DNA of 58,242 nucleotides from JBJKRF01 sp046704785. Its GTDB lineage: Bacteria; Chloroflexota; Anaerolineae; Anaerolineales; Villigracilaceae. The first letter of the stretch is position 1. The number at the start of each line of letters is the position of its first letter. The DNA is taken from NCBI GenBank assembly GCA_046704785.1, contig JBJKRF010000105.1:1-58242 (forward strand), read 5' to 3'. The position numbers and the translations under genes are program-made. Positions 16,226-24,546 of the stretch are shown in pieces. Below the pieces are notes generated by a model. That model had not been told where the DNA came from, searched no databases, and saw only the letters and a program-made list of their open reading frames with translations.

Positions 16226-16270
16226 AGGGACACCTCCTTTGGCTTTCCGCTTGCGACTAATCTCACGCTT

Positions 16271-16846
16271 TCAGCTTGCATTTCTCGCTGCTTTTGCCTG
16301 ACGCAGGATCTCAGCAATCTGGTCGAGGTGGTCCGAGGCATGTTTCAGACCTGAGGCAAAGCGCGAAACCGCGTTGTAGGGACGCGCCCCTTTGAAGGGG
16401 CTGTAGACGTTCTCCAGGTGCGGCGGCAGCGGCCACATGTCCAGCGCAGCCAGACACATACGCCGCGAGGCCTCGAGACGCTCCCGGCAGAAGCGGATGC
16501 TCTCGACCGACTGCCAGGGGACTTCCCAGCGCGAGCGGCCATGAAATGCCACACCGCGCGCCAACTCCGCCGAAAGCGCCGCCGACTCTTCTGCCGAAGC
16601 CGTCAGATGCACGATGACATGGCCCAACGTCCAGGCCAGCGCACCTTCCCCTTCTTGCGCATAAGGATCATTGGCGCTTGGATCGACCGGTTGGAAGACC
16701 ACGTCCGCGTCGCTGGCATCCGCAATCAGGCGTTGAATCTCAGCATACAAATCGTTCAGTTCACGGCGCAGATCGTCTGGCCCCAGGCCCTCGACCAACT
16801 CTTGCAAAGTGGTTTTCTTCTCACGAACTGCTTGAAAATCCAACAT
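16271..16846 (-). CDS. DinB-like four-helix protein
   Basis: A 191-residue protein with the pattern of the DinB/YfiT superfamily: an early helix (LRRELNDLYAEIQRLI), WTLGHVIVHLTASAEESA carrying the first metal-ligand His region, and near the C terminus ASGLKHASDHLDQIAEILRQA with the HxxxH pair. These metal-binding bundles act as thiol-dependent transferases or are induced by stress; the reaction here is not known. AGGAG sits 6 nt before the ATG. The gene lies between etfB and the acyl-CoA dehydrogenase on the same strand with gaps of 45 and 39 bp, so it is probably in their transcription unit. Confidence 0.7.
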   Translation of the reverse strand: MLDFQAVREKKTTLQELVEGLGPDDLRRELNDLYAEIQRLIADASDADVVFQPVDPSANDPYAQEGEGALAWTLGHVIVHLTASAEESAALSAELARGVAFHGRSRWEVPWQSVESIRFCRERLEASRRMCLAALDMWPLPPHLENVYSPFKGARPYNAVSRFASGLKHASDHLDQIAEILRQAKAARNAS

Positions 16847-16885
16847 TGGAAGCTCCTGTATACCGGTAAGTTAATTCTGAAATCA

Positions 16886-18097
16886 TTACTGTTTCTGCCA
16901 TGCTTCGGCATCATAAGCGGGTAACTCGCAGCGCAGCGGCTTATCTTTTCGCCGACCCAGGGCGTACCCGGCCTGGATCAGGGTCTGGATTTCGCTGCTG
17001 CCTTCGTAGATCATCGCGCCACGCGCATTGCGCAAATAACGTTCCACATCGAACTCGTCCGAGTAGCCATACGCGCCATGCACCTGGATGGCCTGGCTGG
17101 CTGCATCGAACGAGGCCTCGGTCGCAAATTTCTTGGCATACGAGCTCTCGCGCGTGGCGCGCAGCCCCTGGTTTTTCCGCCAACCGACCTGCAGGTAGAG
17201 CAGGCGCGCAATCTCGTAGTTCTGCGACATCCTGGCGATCTTTTCCTGGATGAGTTGGTGTTCGGCAATCGGCTGTCCAAACGTCTTGCGCGTGCTGGCG
17301 TACGCCACGCTGGCCTCCAGCGCGGCCCGGATCAAACCCGCCGCGCCCGAGCCGACAGTGTAGCGCCCGTTGTCGAAGCCAGACATGGTGATCTTGAAGC
17401 CCTCGCCCTCCTCGCCGATGCGGTTCGCCAGCGGGACGCGCACATTCTCGAAACGGAGCCAGCCCGTCGCGCCGGCGCGCACGCCGAGTTTGCCATGCAG
17501 GTCGCCACGTGTCACGCCGGGGCTGTGCAAATCCACCAGGAACGACGAAAGCCCGTTTGATGGCCTGTCAGCCGAAGGGGCAGTACGAGCGGTCACCAGC
17601 GCGTAGTCGGCTGTCGAGGCCAGCGAAATCCACATCTTCTCTCCATTCAGAAGGTAAACGTCGCCGTCACGCCGGGCTGTGGTACGCATGGCCGATACGT
17701 CGGACCCCATGCCGGATTCGGTGAAGGCGCCGCAGCCCAGCTTCTCGCCTTTCGCCAGTGGGATGAGAAATTCCTGCTTTTGGGCCTGGCTGCCCCATTG
17801 AAAAAGCACCAGCCCGCACAGGCCCACATGCACCGACAACACCACACGCAACGAGGTATCCACCGCCTCGAGTTCTTCGCAAGCCAGCCCCAGGCAGATG
17901 TAATCCAAACCCTGGCCGCCGTAACGCACCGGCAAACAAATTCCCAACAGGCCCAGTTCACCCATACGACGATAGACCCAGGCAAGCGGCTCTTGTTTCC
18001 GGTCGGCCTCTTTGATAACGGGGGCAACTTCCTTGCGGGCAAAGTCGCGCACCATCTTTTGAACCATCGAATGTTCCTGCGATAAAGAAAAGTCCAT
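16886..18097 (-). CDS. acyl-CoA dehydrogenase
   Basis: A 403-residue FAD-dependent acyl-CoA dehydrogenase that introduces the alpha-beta double bond of an acyl-CoA and passes electrons to EtfAB. Signatures: GCGAFTESGMGSDVSAMRTTA (first FAD motif, shown here in its full core), GEKMWISLASTADYALVTAR, and the C-terminal QVHGAYGYSDEFDVERYLRNA followed by IYEGSSEIQTLI, which holds the catalytic Glu in the position usual for short- and medium-chain enzymes. Chain-length preference is not certain. The start has AGGAG 6 nt upstream. A palindromic operator covers the promoter, so expression is probably induced by acyl-CoA or a related ligand through a TetR-type regulator not in this window. Confidence 0.92.
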   Translation of the reverse strand: MDFSLSQEHSMVQKMVRDFARKEVAPVIKEADRKQEPLAWVYRRMGELGLLGICLPVRYGGQGLDYICLGLACEELEAVDTSLRVVLSVHVGLCGLVLFQWGSQAQKQEFLIPLAKGEKLGCGAFTESGMGSDVSAMRTTARRDGDVYLLNGEKMWISLASTADYALVTARTAPSADRPSNGLSSFLVDLHSPGVTRGDLHGKLGVRAGATGWLRFENVRVPLANRIGEEGEGFKITMSGFDNGRYTVGSGAAGLIRAALEASVAYASTRKTFGQPIAEHQLIQEKIARMSQNYEIARLLYLQVGWRKNQGLRATRESSYAKKFATEASFDAASQAIQVHGAYGYSDEFDVERYLRNARGAMIYEGSSEIQTLIQAGYALGRRKDKPLRCELPAYDAEAWQKQ

Positions 18098-18112
18098 CAG
18101 AACTCCTGATCT

Positions 18113-18146
18113 ATTATACCAAACCTACCGAACGGTTGGTAGGTTT
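18113..18146 (-). promoter_or_regulatory. acyl-CoA dehydrogenase promoter with palindromic operator
   Basis: Minus strand -10 TATAAT at 18118-18113. Immediately upstream lies AAACCTACC (18121-18129), 8 nt, GGTAGGTTT (18138-18146), a perfect 9-bp inverted repeat covering the -35 position. Size and placement suit a TetR-family repressor of fatty-acid metabolism. Confidence 0.6.
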
Positions 18147-18264
18147 TGAAAAAATATCCTATTTGGCTCATTTTACTCCAGGTGAGTGTCTGCAAGAGTT
18201 CGCGGGCTTTGGAGAGGGACGAGATGAAACGGATTTATGAGGCGTAGGCGTCAACGCACATGAG

Positions 18265-18317
18265 TTCTTTGGGATTTCCTGTGGTAAGAGGGTAAATGTG
18301 GGGGTACACCCCCACAA
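18265..18317 (+). repeat. dispersed intergenic repeat, copy 1
   Basis: TTCTTTGGGATTTCCTGTGG, then TAAGAGGGTAAATGTGGGGG. It matches 58095-58136 at most positions and shares the GTGGTAAGAGG core with 28033-28064. It runs into a GTGGGGG/CCCCCAC hairpin at 18298-18317. Non-coding. Confidence 0.6.
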
Positions 18318-18345
18318 TCGCAGATTTCCAATGAACCCGCACAGG

Positions 18346-18373
18346 TTGACAAAACGATGAAAATGGATACAAT
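18346..18373 (+). promoter_or_regulatory. tRNA-Leu promoter
   Basis: TTGACA (18346-18351), 16-nt spacer, TACAAT (18368-18373). The predicted start falls a few nucleotides before the mature tRNA 5' end at 18386. Confidence 0.75.
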
Positions 18374-18385
18374 TCACTCGCTCAA

Positions 18386-18469
18386 GCCGAAGTGGCGGAA
18401 TTGGCAGACGCGCTACGTTCAGGGCGTAGTTCCCGTTCGGGAGTGAGGGTTCAAATCCCTCCTTCGGCA
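18386..18469 (+). tRNA. tRNA-Leu (anticodon CAG)
   Basis: Acceptor stem GCCGAAG pairs with CTTCGGC at 18462-18468; discriminator A at 18469. The anticodon CAG is at 18420-18422 (TTCAGGG loop). A long variable arm (TTCCCGTTCGGGAG) marks it as class II, as expected for tRNA-Leu, and the GGTTCAAATCC T-arm is canonical. CCA is not encoded. Confidence 0.97.
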
Positions 18470-18472
18470 CAC

Positions 18473-18497
18473 AACCCGCAGGACTGCGGGTTTTTTA
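18473..18497 (+). terminator. Rho-independent terminator after tRNA-Leu
   Basis: AACCCGCAG, GA, CTGCGGGTT: perfect 9-bp stem followed by a T run. It begins 4 nt after the tRNA. Confidence 0.85.
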
Positions 18498-18513
18498 TTT
18501 CAACCGCCGCCGG

Positions 18514-18542
18514 TTGCCTGTCAGCCTTGCCCGGAGTAAAAT
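18514..18542 (+). promoter_or_regulatory. promoter 6 nt before the FtsB/DivIC-like gene
   Basis: TTGCCT (18514-18519), 17-nt spacer, TAAAAT (18537-18542), 6 nt, ATG at 18549. A complete -35/-10 promoter with the start codon at the expected transcription start. Confidence 0.65.
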
Positions 18543-18548
18543 AAACTC

Positions 18549-18932
18549 ATGAAGTTCGGCCCACTCGTCATCAAGCCGCAACGCATCGCCGTGTTCGTGG
18601 GGGTTATCGTTCTGCTCTTCCTGATCATGGACTTCAACGGGCGCATGGACGAGTTAATCCGCCTGAAAGATCAGGACGCTACCGTCCAGGCGCATGGCAC
18701 CGACGTGATCCTGACGCAGTATGCCTTGCAGACCCAGGCCGCCTATGCCACCTCCCCGGCTGCCGTCGAGGACTATGCGCGCGGGCAGGCGCACATGGCG
18801 CAGCCCGGTGACCAGGTGGTGGTTCCCTTACCGGTACCAGACTACACCCCTTCGCCGCAACCGACGCCGACCATGCCCCAGGCTGACTTGAGCAATCTGG
18901 ATGTATGGATGCAAGTCCTGTTTGGCAAATAA
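18549..18932 (+). CDS. FtsB/DivIC-like septum formation initiator protein
   Basis: A 127-residue protein with a single transmembrane helix (about residues 14-30), a short predicted coiled coil and a C-terminal segment VEDYARGQAHMAQPGDQVVVPLP that matches the usual end of the FtsB/DivIC family (an ALAR-type helix, then GD/E-x-V-x-V-P). It would take part in the FtsL/FtsB/FtsQ subcomplex of the divisome. The Pro/Thr-rich tail (TPSPQPTPTMPQ) is an addition. The match rests on layout and the short C-terminal motif, so another small bitopic protein is possible. The transcript is predicted leaderless; lysA follows after 24 bp. Confidence 0.6.
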   Translation: MKFGPLVIKPQRIAVFVGVIVLLFLIMDFNGRMDELIRLKDQDATVQAHGTDVILTQYALQTQAAYATSPAAVEDYARGQAHMAQPGDQVVVPLPVPDYTPSPQPTPTMPQADLSNLDVWMQVLFGK

Positions 18933-18950
18933 CCCCTTCGGGGGTTTTCT
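18930..18950 (+). terminator. terminator-like hairpin between the FtsB-like gene and lysA
   Basis: AACCCC, TTCG, GGGGTT followed by TTCTT; the hairpin overlaps the stop codon. The 6-bp stem and broken T run suggest partial termination or attenuation into lysA. Confidence 0.6.
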
Positions 18951-18956
18951 TGTCTC

Positions 18957-20254
18957 ATGGACATTTCAAAACGGCTTGAACTCTTCCCTGCTTCGACAAA
19001 AATTTTCGACGACCGGCTGAACATCGGCGGCTGCGACCTGGAAAAGCTGACCGAGACTTACGGCACGCCGCTCTACGTGTACGATCGCGCCGAACTCGAC
19101 CGCGCCGCAGACCTATATTGCCATTCCTTGAGCGAATCCTGGCCCGGGCTCTGGGCACTGACCTATGCTGGGAAGGCCTTTCTATGCACAGCGTTGGCGC
19201 GCTGGGCCGCCGAACAGGCATTGTGTATCGACTGTACCGGTGCCGCGGCGAGATCGCCATGGCCGTCGCTGCCGGCCTGCCCCGCAAGCAGATTCTCGTC
19301 CACGGCGTGAATAAGAGCGACGAGGATTTGCGCTCTGCAGTACGCTACGCCGGCACCCTCGTCGTCGATCACCCGTCCGAACTGCGCCGGCTGATAGCGC
19401 TTATCCGGCGAAAACGCAGCCTGCCCGATATCTGGTTACGTTACCAACCGGGCCTCGCCGTGGAAACGCACGCCCACACGCGAACTGGACAGCACGGCAG
19501 TAAGTTCGGGATGGCTGCCGGCGACTTCTTACAAGCCGTGCAAATCTGTCGCCGGGCCGGGCTGCCGCTAAACGGGTTACATTTCCATCAGGGTTCCGGA
19601 TTCCGCGACCCAACCCCTTTAGGGCCGGTCATCGCGTCGGCGTTGGACCTGGCGGTCGCAGCCGGGTTCGAGAGCGGCTGGCATTTTTGTCCGGGCGGCG
19701 GCTGGGGCGTAGCCTATCACGAAGACGATCTGCCACAACCGCCGGTGGAAGAGTATGTCCGTTTTGTGGCGGAACACGTGCAAGCCGGCTGCGCAAAACG
19801 CGGCCTGCCATTGCCTGTTCTGCACCTAGAGCCCGGACGCAGTCTGGTGGCCAGAGCCGGGGCGGTCGTCTACCGCGTGGGAGCGCGCAAAGGCGCGGGC
19901 GAACATACCTGGCTGTTGGTAGACGGCGGCCTGGCCGACAACCCGCGGTGGGCGCTGTACGGGGCCAGATATTCCTGTTTAACGGTACGGCAGCCGATGG
20001 GGCGCCCGACCGAGCGTGTCTCCATCGCCGGGCCTTACTGCGAGAGCGGCGACGTGCTGATCGACCAGATTCCACTGCGCACCGTCTGCGCAGGCGAACT
20101 GATCGCCGTTCCGGTGAGCGGCGCTTACCAGTTGAGTATGTCCAGCAACTATAACGGCGCACGCCGTCCGGCCGTCGTCCTGCTCAGCGCCGGGCAGGCA
20201 ACATTGATCCAACGACGAGAAACGATCGCAGATCTCTTGCGCCGAAATCGGTGA
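18957..20254 (+). pseudogene. lysA: diaminopimelate decarboxylase, interrupted by a frameshift
   Basis: Both halves of a PLP-dependent meso-diaminopimelate decarboxylase (last step of lysine synthesis) are present but in different frames. From 18957 the frame gives TYGTPLYVYDRAELD and the PLP lysine motif TYAGKA, up to ALCIDCTG at 19241. The other frame then continues RGEIAMAVAAGLPRKQILVHG, HFHQGSG, CPGGGWGV, HLEPGRSLVA, GPYCESGDVL and GAYQLSMSSNYN to the stop at 20254. The shift lies at about 19239-19250 in GGTGCCGCGGCGAG; removing one CG restores DCTGAGEIAMAV. All other catalytic residues are intact, so a sequencing error or a very recent mutation is more likely than old decay. The longest open part alone (19118-20254) lacks the PLP lysine. 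Confidence 0.8.
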
Positions 20255-20367
20255 ACATCAACCGCTTGACAAAAAACGCGGGCTATAATAAAGGGAGCCC
20301 TCAATTTCGACATCCACATCTCAAGAGAGTCTCGACGTACCTTAATTGAGTTCAACGCCGGAAAGCT

Positions 20368-23229
20368 ATGATCCCAAAAATACTCGATTTTCTGCTTTAC
20401 CCCATTTCGAGTGAGGAAGAGAAAGCCATTATCCGGACTTGGCTACGGACGATTTTGCTTGTAACGTCTGGCCTTCTTTTCCTGTATCTGATCATTGTGT
20501 TTGATACCACCAGGGACCTAACCATCTTATTCGGAATTCTGGGGGCCAGCCTGGTTACGGGGCTTTTACTGTATTTGCTCGCCAAAGGTCATCTTCAGGT
20601 AAGTATCCTCCTTTTCACTGTTACGTCTATTGTGAGCCTGCTCTATTGCACCTACGCCTTCGGGGGCATCGACGGTTTCAGTTATAGCGCATTGGCAATT
20701 GGAATCATGGTCGCATCGCTCTTCCTGCGCAGTATGGTGGTGGATTTCATTGCCATCGTGTGTGTGATATTCGGTTGGCTTTTGATGCAAGCGCAGCAAC
20801 ACGGCCTCTACCACCCTGACCTGCAATATAGCAATCTGACAAACACCTGGATCGGGAATGCACTGGTGTTCCTGCTGGCAACCTTATTGTTGGGCATGGC
20901 CAGCGCCAGTCTGCGAAAATTACTGCATAAATTTGATCATGAACTCCAGGAGCGGAGGGATATCGAATCTGAGTTACGGAAACAGTCGGAATTTCTTTCC
21001 GCGCTACATGAAACCACGCTTTCCATCATGAACGGGTTGGAGTTGGTGCCGGTGCTCGAGTCGATCCTGACTCAGGCCGAAAAAATGGCGGGAACGCCGC
21101 ACGCTTACATCGATGTGGTACAGCCGAATGTGAAAGGCACGATCCAACTCCTCGGGCACGGCATCTTCGCAAGTTTCAACGGACATGTCATTGCACCGGG
21201 AGAAGGGGCAACGGGGCAGGCGCTTTCGACGGGGAAAACGGTGGTCGTCGAGGATTACGCCGCCTGGGACAAGCGACTCTCTCTGGGACACATCCAATCC
21301 ATCCATGCGGTCGTCAGCATCCCCCTCATGATCCAGGAGCGCGTTACAGGCATCATCGGCATGGCCCACACCGAATCGGAGAAAAAGCTCACCCCCGATA
21401 TCGTCAAGACGCTGGAACAGTTCGCCGAGTTGGCTGCGTTGACCCTCGACCATGCTCAAATTTACCAGGCGGCACAGGACGAATTGGTGGAACGCATCCG
21501 CGCCGAGGCAGCCCTGGTGCGTAGCGAGGAGAAATTGCGGCTGGCCCTCGACGCTGCGCACATGGGCACCTGGGATTGGGACATTGCCAGCGATACCATC
21601 ACCTGGTCTGACAATGCCTACAAGATTCTAGACATCGGTCACAACGACCTGGACAATACGTTCGCAGGCCACATGGCACTCGTCTACCCATCCGACCGCA
21701 TACGTGTGGAGAGAATCCTTAAGGAAAGTCTCAAACATCCCCATGAATCGTACACGTTGGAATACAGTACGGCGGGCTCTGAACAAGGTCAAGAGGCGCG
21801 TTGGATCGAGGAGAAAGGGCAGTTATACTGCGATGAAAATGATCGACCGATCCGTATGGCCGGCACAGTAACAGACATCACCGAACGCAAGAATGCCGAG
21901 CGAGCGATCCACTTAGCCAATCAAAAATTGGAACGTGACAAAGAAACCCTGGAAGAGCGCAGCAAACTATTGAAAGTGGCCGCGGAGGTATCTGAGGCCG
22001 CCAGCGCCATCCTGGACCCCAAGCTGTTAAGTCAACAGGTTGTCGATATGGTCGCCAGCCATTTTGGGCTGTATTACGCCGGGCTCTTCCTGCTGGACGG
22101 CAGCGGCCAGTGGGCTGTCTTACAAGCCGCTACCGGCCCAAGCGGACACTTGTTGCTCGAAAACAGGCATCAATTGGAGGTGAGGAGCACTTCGATGGTT
22201 GGATGGTGCATTCTCCACCGGCAGGCGCGTATCGCACTCGATGTCGGTGAGGATGCCGTCCGCTTCAACAATCCATTACTTCCCAAAACCCGTTCGGAGT
22301 TGGCTCTGCCGCTTGTTTCACGCGGACAGGTCATCGGCGCGCTGAGCATTCAGAGTCAGGAGGAAGCGGCTTTCTCCATAGAGGACATCACCACGTTCCA
22401 ATCGATGGCGGACCAACTAGCGAACGCGCTCCTGAATGCGCGTCTGTACGAGCAGGTGGAGCAGGAACTGTCGGAACGGAAACGCGTTGAAGCGGAGATT
22501 CTGGTGCTCAACAGCCAGTTGGAGGAACGCGTCCGGGAGCGGACATCCGAATTACAAGCGACCAATCGCGAGTTGGAGGCATTTTCCTATTCGGTCTCAC
22601 ACGATCTGCGGACGCCCCTGCGCGCCATCGACGGTTTTTCCCGCATTCTGATGAACGATTTCGGCGAACAGATTCCAACGGATATGCGGGAGTACCTGCA
22701 ACGCATCGTTGACGCCACACAAAAGATGAGTCACCTGATCGATGATCTTTTGAATCTCTCCCGCGTCACCCGCAGCGAGATTCACTTCAACGACATCAAT
22801 CTGACAGACCTGGCCCACTCCATCATTGACGAGTTATCCAATCGTGAGCCGGAACGCGAGATCGAGATCATCATTGCCCAGCATTTGAAAACGCGCGGCG
22901 ACGAGCGGCTTTTGCACATCGCCCTGGAAAATCTACTCAACAACGCCTGGAAGTTCACGAGCAAGTCCACGCCGGCGCGCATCAAGATTGGCAGGAAAAA
23001 AGAAAAGGGAGAGAGCGTCTTTTTTGTCAAGGATAATGGGGTCGGATTCGATATGGCATACGCCGATAAGCTTTTCGGCGCTTTCCAACGCCTGCACAGC
23101 ATCGACGAATTCCCCGGCACGGGGATCGGACTGGCAATCGTTCGGCGTGTGATCGAAAAGCACGGCGGCAAGGTCTGGGCAGATGCTGCGCCAGGAGAAG
23201 GTGCAACTTTCTATTTCACACTTCCTTGA
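20368..23229 (+). CDS. membrane sensor histidine kinase with GAF-PAS-GAF sensors
   Basis: A 953-residue histidine kinase. In order: about six transmembrane helices (residues 22-200), GAF (about 210-375), PAS/PAC (about 395-520, starting LRLALDAAHMGTWDWDI and ending MAGTVTDITERKNAE), a coiled coil, a second GAF (about 545-700), another coiled coil, HisKA with the phosphorylated His745 in SYSVSHDLRTPLRAIDGF, and HATPase_c with NLLNNAWKF, VKDNGVGFDM and PGTGIGLAIVRR. The layout resembles phytochrome-like kinases of the ERSELQATNRELEAFSYSVSHD class. No bilin-type Cys is evident. No response regulator gene is adjacent, so it is an orphan kinase. GGAAAG precedes the ATG. Confidence 0.92.
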   Translation: MIPKILDFLLYPISSEEEKAIIRTWLRTILLVTSGLLFLYLIIVFDTTRDLTILFGILGASLVTGLLLYLLAKGHLQVSILLFTVTSIVSLLYCTYAFGGIDGFSYSALAIGIMVASLFLRSMVVDFIAIVCVIFGWLLMQAQQHGLYHPDLQYSNLTNTWIGNALVFLLATLLLGMASASLRKLLHKFDHELQERRDIESELRKQSEFLSALHETTLSIMNGLELVPVLESILTQAEKMAGTPHAYIDVVQPNVKGTIQLLGHGIFASFNGHVIAPGEGATGQALSTGKTVVVEDYAAWDKRLSLGHIQSIHAVVSIPLMIQERVTGIIGMAHTESEKKLTPDIVKTLEQFAELAALTLDHAQIYQAAQDELVERIRAEAALVRSEEKLRLALDAAHMGTWDWDIASDTITWSDNAYKILDIGHNDLDNTFAGHMALVYPSDRIRVERILKESLKHPHESYTLEYSTAGSEQGQEARWIEEKGQLYCDENDRPIRMAGTVTDITERKNAERAIHLANQKLERDKETLEERSKLLKVAAEVSEAASAILDPKLLSQQVVDMVASHFGLYYAGLFLLDGSGQWAVLQAATGPSGHLLLENRHQLEVRSTSMVGWCILHRQARIALDVGEDAVRFNNPLLPKTRSELALPLVSRGQVIGALSIQSQEEAAFSIEDITTFQSMADQLANALLNARLYEQVEQELSERKRVEAEILVLNSQLEERVRERTSELQATNRELEAFSYSVSHDLRTPLRAIDGFSRILMNDFGEQIPTDMREYLQRIVDATQKMSHLIDDLLNLSRVTRSEIHFNDINLTDLAHSIIDELSNREPEREIEIIIAQHLKTRGDERLLHIALENLLNNAWKFTSKSTPARIKIGRKKEKGESVFFVKDNGVGFDMAYADKLFGAFQRLHSIDEFPGTGIGLAIVRRVIEKHGGKVWADAAPGEGATFYFTLP

Positions 23230-23264
23230 TACCAGGGATGGCAAAACCCCAACAAAGTACCGGG

Positions 23265-23303
23265 TTGACAGCGCCTAATTTGTAACTATAATCGTTACGA
23301 ATT
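23265..23303 (+). promoter_or_regulatory. Rrf2 gene promoter with operator over the -10 box
   Basis: TTGACA (23265-23270), 16-nt spacer, TATAAT (23287-23292). AATTTGTAAC (23277-23286) and GTTACGAATT (23294-23303) form an inverted repeat with 9 of 10 paired positions and a 7-nt centre that is the -10 box. The ATG follows at 23304. This suggests direct autoregulation by the Rrf2 protein and an almost leaderless transcript. Confidence 0.7.
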
Positions 23304-23729
23304 ATGAAGACCAATCAAAACTTTGCTGTTTCCGTTCACATCCTGACTGTCCTGGCAGCCCACCCCAATCTTGCGGTAACGTCAGACGCCATTGCCGAGA
23401 GCGTCAACACCAATCCGGTCGTTATTCGCCGCATTATGGCTCATCTACGCCAACATCACTTGGTGGAATCGCGCCCGGGCGTCAGCGGCGGCTGGCGATT
23501 ACAACGTCCGGCCGAGCATATCAGCCTGTGCGAGGTCTATCGCGCCACCACCCACGAGGATGCCCTATCCATGCACCAGCATCCCAACCCGCACTGTGCA
23601 GTTGGTGGCAAAATCCGCGGTGCGCTGACACCCATGTTCGACGAGGCGCAAGATGCAATGGAAGCAGCACTGGAAAACTTCACGATTGCGGACGTGCTGG
23701 AAAGCGTATTTGCGCGAGCAACGGCATAA
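23304..23729 (+). CDS. Rrf2-family transcriptional regulator
   Basis: A 141-residue winged-helix regulator: MKTNQNFAVSVHILTVLAAHP, the recognition region SDAIAESVNTNPVVIRRIMAHL and the wing VSGGWRLQRPAEHISLCEVYRA are typical of Rrf2 proteins of the YwnA/YwgB subgroup. Only one Cys follows the wing in the usual cluster region (NPHCAVGGKIRG), so the three-Cys iron-sulfur site of IscR/NsrR is absent. Its own promoter contains a palindrome centred on the -10 box. A YgiD-type dioxygenase gene starts 28 bp downstream with a strong ribosome binding site, so the two are probably co-transcribed and co-regulated. Confidence 0.88.
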   Translation: MKTNQNFAVSVHILTVLAAHPNLAVTSDAIAESVNTNPVVIRRIMAHLRQHHLVESRPGVSGGWRLQRPAEHISLCEVYRATTHEDALSMHQHPNPHCAVGGKIRGALTPMFDEAQDAMEAALENFTIADVLESVFARATA

Positions 23730-23757
23730 GTGGCGCCGTGGTTTGTAAGGAGGTCCA

Positions 23758-24525
23758 ATGACAAGGATGCCGGTCCTGTTCGTCGGGCACGGGAACCCAA
23801 TGAACGCAATCGAGGACAACGAGTTCAGCCAGGCATGGACAAAAGTCGGCCAGAGCCTGCCAATGCCCAAAGCCATTCTGTGCATCTCAGCTCACTGGGA
23901 AACGATGGGCACCAAAGTAACTGCGATGGAAAAGCCGCGCACGATCTACGATTTCTATGGCTTCCCACATGAACTCTATGAAGTCGCTTATCCCGCCCCG
24001 GGTGCGCCTGATCTGGCGCACACGATACGCAAGGCTATCACTTCCACCGACGTACAATCCGACCTCACCTGGGGTCTCGATCATGGCACCTGGTCTGTAC
24101 TGCACCGTATGTTCCCCAAGGCAAATGTGCCCGTGATCCAGTTATCGCTCGACCGGGTCAAGGAACCCAAACTCCATTACCAGTTGGGCAAACAACTCAA
24201 GGAATTGCGGAACGAGGGCGTGCTGATTATCGGCAGCGGCAATATCGTTCACAATTTACGCACGGTGGTCTTTCAGGGCACGGCCTACGATTGGGCCCTG
24301 ACCTTCGATGGGATGGTCAAGCAATGGATTCTGGACGGCGATGACGAGCCGCTGATCCATTTCGAAAAACATGGCGACCTCTCTGCCCTTGCCATTAACT
24401 CCGGTGAACATTACATCCCGCTGCTTTATGTCCTGGGCCTGAAAGACCCGGGCGAGCCGATACAATTCTTTGCCGAGAAAGTTTGGGGAGGCTCAGTCAG
24501 TATGCGTTCCGCCCGAATCGGTTAA
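23758..24525 (+). CDS. YgiD-type extradiol dioxygenase (4,5-DOPA dioxygenase family)
   Basis: A 255-residue class III extradiol ring-cleavage dioxygenase of the LigB/YgiD type. Candidate zinc or iron ligands are the His in VLFVGHGNPMNAI, CISAHWETMG and the later GSGNIVHNL and SGEHYIPLLY. DFYGFPHELYEVAYPAPGAP is a family signature. YgiD of Escherichia coli cleaves DOPA; the natural substrate in most bacteria is unknown. AAGGAGG lies before the ATG at the right distance. The neighbours are an Rrf2 regulator upstream and a DUF1684 gene 21 bp downstream. Confidence 0.88.
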   Translation: MTRMPVLFVGHGNPMNAIEDNEFSQAWTKVGQSLPMPKAILCISAHWETMGTKVTAMEKPRTIYDFYGFPHELYEVAYPAPGAPDLAHTIRKAITSTDVQSDLTWGLDHGTWSVLHRMFPKANVPVIQLSLDRVKEPKLHYQLGKQLKELRNEGVLIIGSGNIVHNLRTVVFQGTAYDWALTFDGMVKQWILDGDDEPLIHFEKHGDLSALAINSGEHYIPLLYVLGLKDPGEPIQFFAEKVWGGSVSMRSARIG

Positions 24526-24546
24526 ACTCCAAAAAACGAGCGTGCT

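Noticed and set aside
18168..18470. Minus-strand open frame of 100 codons starting MPKEGFEPSLPNG
   Set aside because: It is the antisense of tRNA-Leu plus a dispersed repeat. The KEGFEPSLP peptide is a well-known false protein from tRNA genes.
20266..20289. TTGACA and TATAAT before the histidine kinase gene
   Set aside because: Both hexamers are perfect but only 12 nt apart, too short for a normal promoter. The TATAAT may work with another -35, so no promoter was listed.
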